DNA of 64,000 bases, from positions 806,001 through 870,000 of the forward strand of contig NZ_JAPJBQ010000001.1 in NCBI RefSeq assembly GCF_026421305.1, read 5' to 3'. Made by a program: the position numbers and the translations under genes. Each line of letters opens with the position of its first letter. The stretch's first letter is position 1. Shown here in pieces: positions 61,344 to 64,000 of this stretch. The notes under the pieces are model-generated. The model did no database searches, had not been told where the DNA came from, and saw nothing but the letters and a program-made list of their open reading frames with translations. The DNA is from Dyella silvae. Lineage in GTDB: Bacteria > Pseudomonadota > Gammaproteobacteria > Xanthomonadales > Rhodanobacteraceae.

Positions 61344-63905
61344 TCAGGCGGCTGTCCCGCTGACGCCACTCAGCATGCGCTGGCGCTCCTGCAGCAACTT
61401 TTCGAAGGCCGGCTGTGGTAGAGGACGGCAGAACAGGTAGCCCTGCAACTCATCACACTGATTGTTACGCAGGAACTCCATATGGGGTTCGGTCTCCACA
61501 CCCTCGGCCACCACCCCACGATTCAGTCGATGAGCCATTTCGATGGTCGCTCGAACGATGGCTTCGTCATCCGGATCAACGCCGATGTTGCGCACGAAGC
61601 TCTGGTCAATCTTGATGCGGTCGGCCGGCAGCTTGCGCAAATAGTCCAGCGACGCGGCGCCCGTACCGAAGTCGTCGATAGCGATGCGGCAACCCAACCG
61701 GTGCAGGCCCTGAAGGTTCTCCACCAGATTGGGGGCAGCCTTGATGCTGATGCTCTCGGTCACCTCCATTTCCAGCAGATTGGCATCCAGTCCGCTCTCG
61801 TCGAGCGCCGAGGCGACGATCTCCAGCAGGTTGGGCTGCATCAACTGCACCGCCGACAGGTTGACACCCAGGCGCAGGCCCAGCCCGAAGCGGCGCTCCC
61901 ATTCCTGGGCATGGCGGCACGCGGTACGCAGCACCCATTCGCCGATGGAGACAATCAGCCCCGTTTCCTCAGCCAGAGGAATAAAGAACCCGGGCCCGAT
62001 AAAGCCAAGCTCGGGATGCTCCCAGCGCACCAATGCCTCCATGCCGACGATGTCCTCTGTCACCGCGTCGACCTGCGGCTGATAGAACACACGCAGCTCG
62101 CCTTTGTGTTCGGCGTGGCGCAGGCCGGATTTCAGGGCGAGGTTTTGCTGTTGCGACTGATCGGCCCGTCCTTCAAAGATCTGGTAGTTGTTGCGCCCCA
62201 GGCTCTTTGCCGCATACATCGCTTCATCGGCGTGCTTGAGCAGGGTCTCGGCATCGGGCGCGTCGTCGGGGAAGAAGCTCACGCCGATGGATGCAGTGAC
62301 CTGCAGCTCGGTGCCGTCGTCGATGCGCAACGGTGCGCCCATGACTTGCACGATCTTCTCGGCGATCCGCAGCACGTCTTCGTTCTTGACGATGTGGCGC
62401 AGGATCACCACGAATTCGTCGCCCGCATAGCGAGCCACGGTGTCCGAAGCGCGCACGGTGCCGCGCAGCCGTTGCGTGGTGGTGAGCAGTACCTGATCGC
62501 CTACCGCATGACCCAGGGTGTCATTAATGGTCTTGAAGCGATCCAGGTCGACAAACAGCAGTGCAAACGATTCGCCCGTGCGGTTGGCCTCGCGGATCAC
62601 CGTATCCAGGCGATCGTTGAACAGCAGGCGGTTGGGCAACCCCGTGAGTGCGTCAAGCAAACCTTCCGCGCGACCCTGCTCGCGAGTGTGGCGCAGTTCG
62701 AGGGCATGGGCAAAACGCGATGCCGCACAACGCAGCACTGGCTGCACGATATCCAGCGACGGCAGCGGCTGACGCGTTCCGATCAACAATGCGCCAAGCA
62801 CGGTGCGCCGCTCATCCTGTAGCGGCCAACCGGCGAAACCGGCCAGCCCAAGCTGTGCAAGCAAGGGATCCATCGGCGCCAGCCGGGCGGCATCCGCCTG
62901 ATGCAACATGGCCTGCCCCGAAAGCACCAGGCGCAACGAACTTTGCAGGTGGGGTCCTGGCCACAGCTGCTCGTCACCGCGCCAATACTGCACCAACTGA
63001 ATCGGCGAACCGGCTTCGTCTGGCCGTGATGACCACACAGCCACGTAGTCCAGCCCCATCTCTTCGTAGAGCATGCGAGCCGCGGCCGCCATACCTTCAT
63101 CGCCGCTGCCCGAGCCGAACATACGCGCAAGCAGGCCGAGGGCGATCTCCGCACGCACGCCGGCGCGATCGCTACGGAAGACAAGTGCCACGGCATCACG
63201 GCCGGCGTGGCGCACGGCACGCGCACTCGCCTCGCCGCTATCCACGCCGCGCACTGAGCGACGCCGCCCGGGATACCAGCGACGCGCACCCTCAGCGATC
63301 ACCTGCTCAACACTGACGTCGGCAAAGCTGAGAATTTCCTGCAACGGACGGCCACGTAACTCGTGATCACCCAAGCCGCTGTTACGCGCCAGCGTCGGGC
63401 TGTACTCGACCACGCGCCCGCGAGCCGGGTCGACGATCAACCATTCCCGCTCGGCTTCCTCAAACGCAAAGCGATAGTCGCTCTCTCCCGGTACCACGAG
63501 TTCGCCCGCAGTCGCGCCGGGGCGTGCCGCGACGCGCTGCATGCGTTGCCAGCGTGGCAGTAGCTCGTGTTCGATCTGCGAACCGTATAACCAGTCGGCA
63601 ATGCCTGCAGGCAGCACGTTGGGCTTCAGTACGGCCGTATCGTCCAGTACGGCAATGACCGGCGCGACTGCGCAAGCCGGCAAGCTACGCAGCACCTCCA
63701 TGCCGGCCATCGCCTCGCGGCCATCGCCATCAAACACCATGATGATCAGCGCCAGCGGCGGCCTGCCCTCCAGCAGGATGCCCGCATGAGTGGCATCGCG
63801 GGCGGAATGCACCACGAAATGCCCATCGCGCTCAAACGTATCGAACAAGGCCCGGCGCAGCTCACGCTGTGCCGCCACGACGAGAATGCCAGCAGGACTT
63901 GCCAT
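61344..63905 (-). CDS. PAS-GAF-GGDEF-EAL cyclic-di-GMP protein
   Basis: The 853-residue protein has a degenerate receiver-like N-terminus (about 5-110), a PAS-like segment (about 145-245), a GAF-like domain (about 255-400), GGDEF (about 415-575) and EAL (about 595-845). The GGDEF motif reads AGDEF (494-498) with an inhibitory RxxD at 485-488; DLDRFKTIND is intact. The EAL site is intact: EAL at 623-625, VNLSAVQL, EVTES, DDFGTG, KIDQSFV, AEGVET. Hydrolysis of c-di-GMP is likely, with GGDEF acting as regulator or weak synthase. It starts 1 base after the stop of an upstream gene, so it is translationally linked to that unseen partner. Confidence 0.92.
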   Translation of the reverse strand: MASPAGILVVAAQRELRRALFDTFERDGHFVVHSARDATHAGILLEGRPPLALIIMVFDGDGREAMAGMEVLRSLPACAVAPVIAVLDDTAVLKPNVLPAGIADWLYGSQIEHELLPRWQRMQRVAARPGATAGELVVPGESDYRFAFEEAEREWLIVDPARGRVVEYSPTLARNSGLGDHELRGRPLQEILSFADVSVEQVIAEGARRWYPGRRRSVRGVDSGEASARAVRHAGRDAVALVFRSDRAGVRAEIALGLLARMFGSGSGDEGMAAAARMLYEEMGLDYVAVWSSRPDEAGSPIQLVQYWRGDEQLWPGPHLQSSLRLVLSGQAMLHQADAARLAPMDPLLAQLGLAGFAGWPLQDERRTVLGALLIGTRQPLPSLDIVQPVLRCAASRFAHALELRHTREQGRAEGLLDALTGLPNRLLFNDRLDTVIREANRTGESFALLFVDLDRFKTINDTLGHAVGDQVLLTTTQRLRGTVRASDTVARYAGDEFVVILRHIVKNEDVLRIAEKIVQVMGAPLRIDDGTELQVTASIGVSFFPDDAPDAETLLKHADEAMYAAKSLGRNNYQIFEGRADQSQQQNLALKSGLRHAEHKGELRVFYQPQVDAVTEDIVGMEALVRWEHPELGFIGPGFFIPLAEETGLIVSIGEWVLRTACRHAQEWERRFGLGLRLGVNLSAVQLMQPNLLEIVASALDESGLDANLLEMEVTESISIKAAPNLVENLQGLHRLGCRIAIDDFGTGAASLDYLRKLPADRIKIDQSFVRNIGVDPDDEAIVRATIEMAHRLNRGVVAEGVETEPHMEFLRNNQCDELQGYLFCRPLPQPAFEKLLQERQRMLSGVSGTAA

Positions 63906-63906
63906 G

Positions 63907-63999
63907 TCAGAGCATCCACCGGCCGTCGCGAAGACGTGGGCGCTGCGCAGGCTTGGGCTGGCAGCTCAAACGTACGAGCACGTCGTTGAAGCTGGTCAG
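63907..63999 (-). CDS. 3' end of an unidentified gene
   Basis: The last 30 codons of a minus-strand frame run off the window: begins LTSFNDVLVRL, then SCQPKPAQRPRLRDGRWML and a stop. The frame ends 1 base before the ATG of the GGDEF-EAL gene. Too little is visible to name it; it could be a partner of the c-di-GMP protein or an unrelated gene of the same operon. Confidence 0.5.
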   Translation of the reverse strand: MTSFNDVLVRLSCQPKPAQRPRLRDGRWML

Positions 64000-64000
64000 C

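Overview
The window looks like a contiguous piece of chromosome from a high-GC gammaproteobacterium of the order Lysobacterales (Xanthomonadales), most likely family Rhodanobacteraceae (Dyella, Luteibacter, Rhodanobacter or Frateuria type). The grounds are the protein style, the syntenic block rpoE-rseA-mucD-lepA-lepB-DUF4845-rnc-era-recO, a TraB/GumN protein, an FNR-type regulator, and a gammaproteobacterial ispG, rlmD and S-methyl-5'-thioinosine phosphorylase. Genus is an inference. I see no rRNA, tRNA, CRISPR array, insertion sequence or prophage. Coding density is high. The only gap over 300 bases (30152-30478) holds an inverted pair of REP-like palindromes.

Layout. 1-11 kb: end of a GNAT/DUF482 protein, a secreted serine hydrolase, aat, an isochorismatase-fold hydrolase divergent from a GlxA-type AraC regulator, a MarC protein, a DUF350-DUF1190-glutathionylspermidine-synthase-like operon (E. 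coli yjfLMC type), an HD-GYP protein, a DUF1905 protein, a methyltransferase and ispG. 11-24 kb: an FNR-type oxygen regulator, an acetyl-CoA hydrolase/transferase, a phospholipase-D-like protein, xseA, an acetolactate-synthase-like and aldehyde dehydrogenase pair, a Pit phosphate transporter, a TraB/GumN protein and a secreted S10 carboxypeptidase.

24.9-29.5 kb: the most unusual region. An ECF sigma factor, a membrane anti-sigma factor whose periplasmic part resembles a subtilase prodomain, a subtilase lipoprotein and a TorF-like outer-membrane protein run in one direction. The first three overlap by 4 nt each. A GGAAC-N17-CGTC promoter sits in front, and a secreted six-repeat beta-propeller protein follows. 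The parts suggest an envelope-stress signalling unit in which a subtilase-like protein engages the anti-sigma factor. The subtilase has its Asp-His-Ser triad but appears to lack the oxyanion-hole Asn.

29.5-43.5 kb: a secreted DUF1579-like protein, the REP-like pair, an AraC regulator divergent from a zinc alcohol dehydrogenase, a ClC chloride channel with CBS domains, a YdcF-family protein, a two-domain lipase-like protein, a second ECF sigma factor with a Pro/Ala-rich membrane partner, a YigZ protein, an MsbA-like ABC exporter, cutC, a Tat-exported Ntn-hydrolase asparaginase and a cold-shock protein.

43.8-52 kb (minus strand): a CYTH-nagZ-hpt-flavin reductase-MTIP cluster of purine and cell-wall salvage, rlmD, and a YdbL lipoprotein/YdbH pair of the AsmA-like intermembrane lipid-transport type that lacks a separate ynbE. 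A receiver-Hpt fusion lies on the opposite strand.

52-64 kb (minus strand): the housekeeping series rpoE, rseA, mucD, lepA, lepB, DUF4845, rnc, era, recO. A convincing sigma-E-like promoter lies in front of rpoE. Upstream of it is a large PAS/GAF/GGDEF/EAL protein, and the end of an unidentified gene runs off the window.
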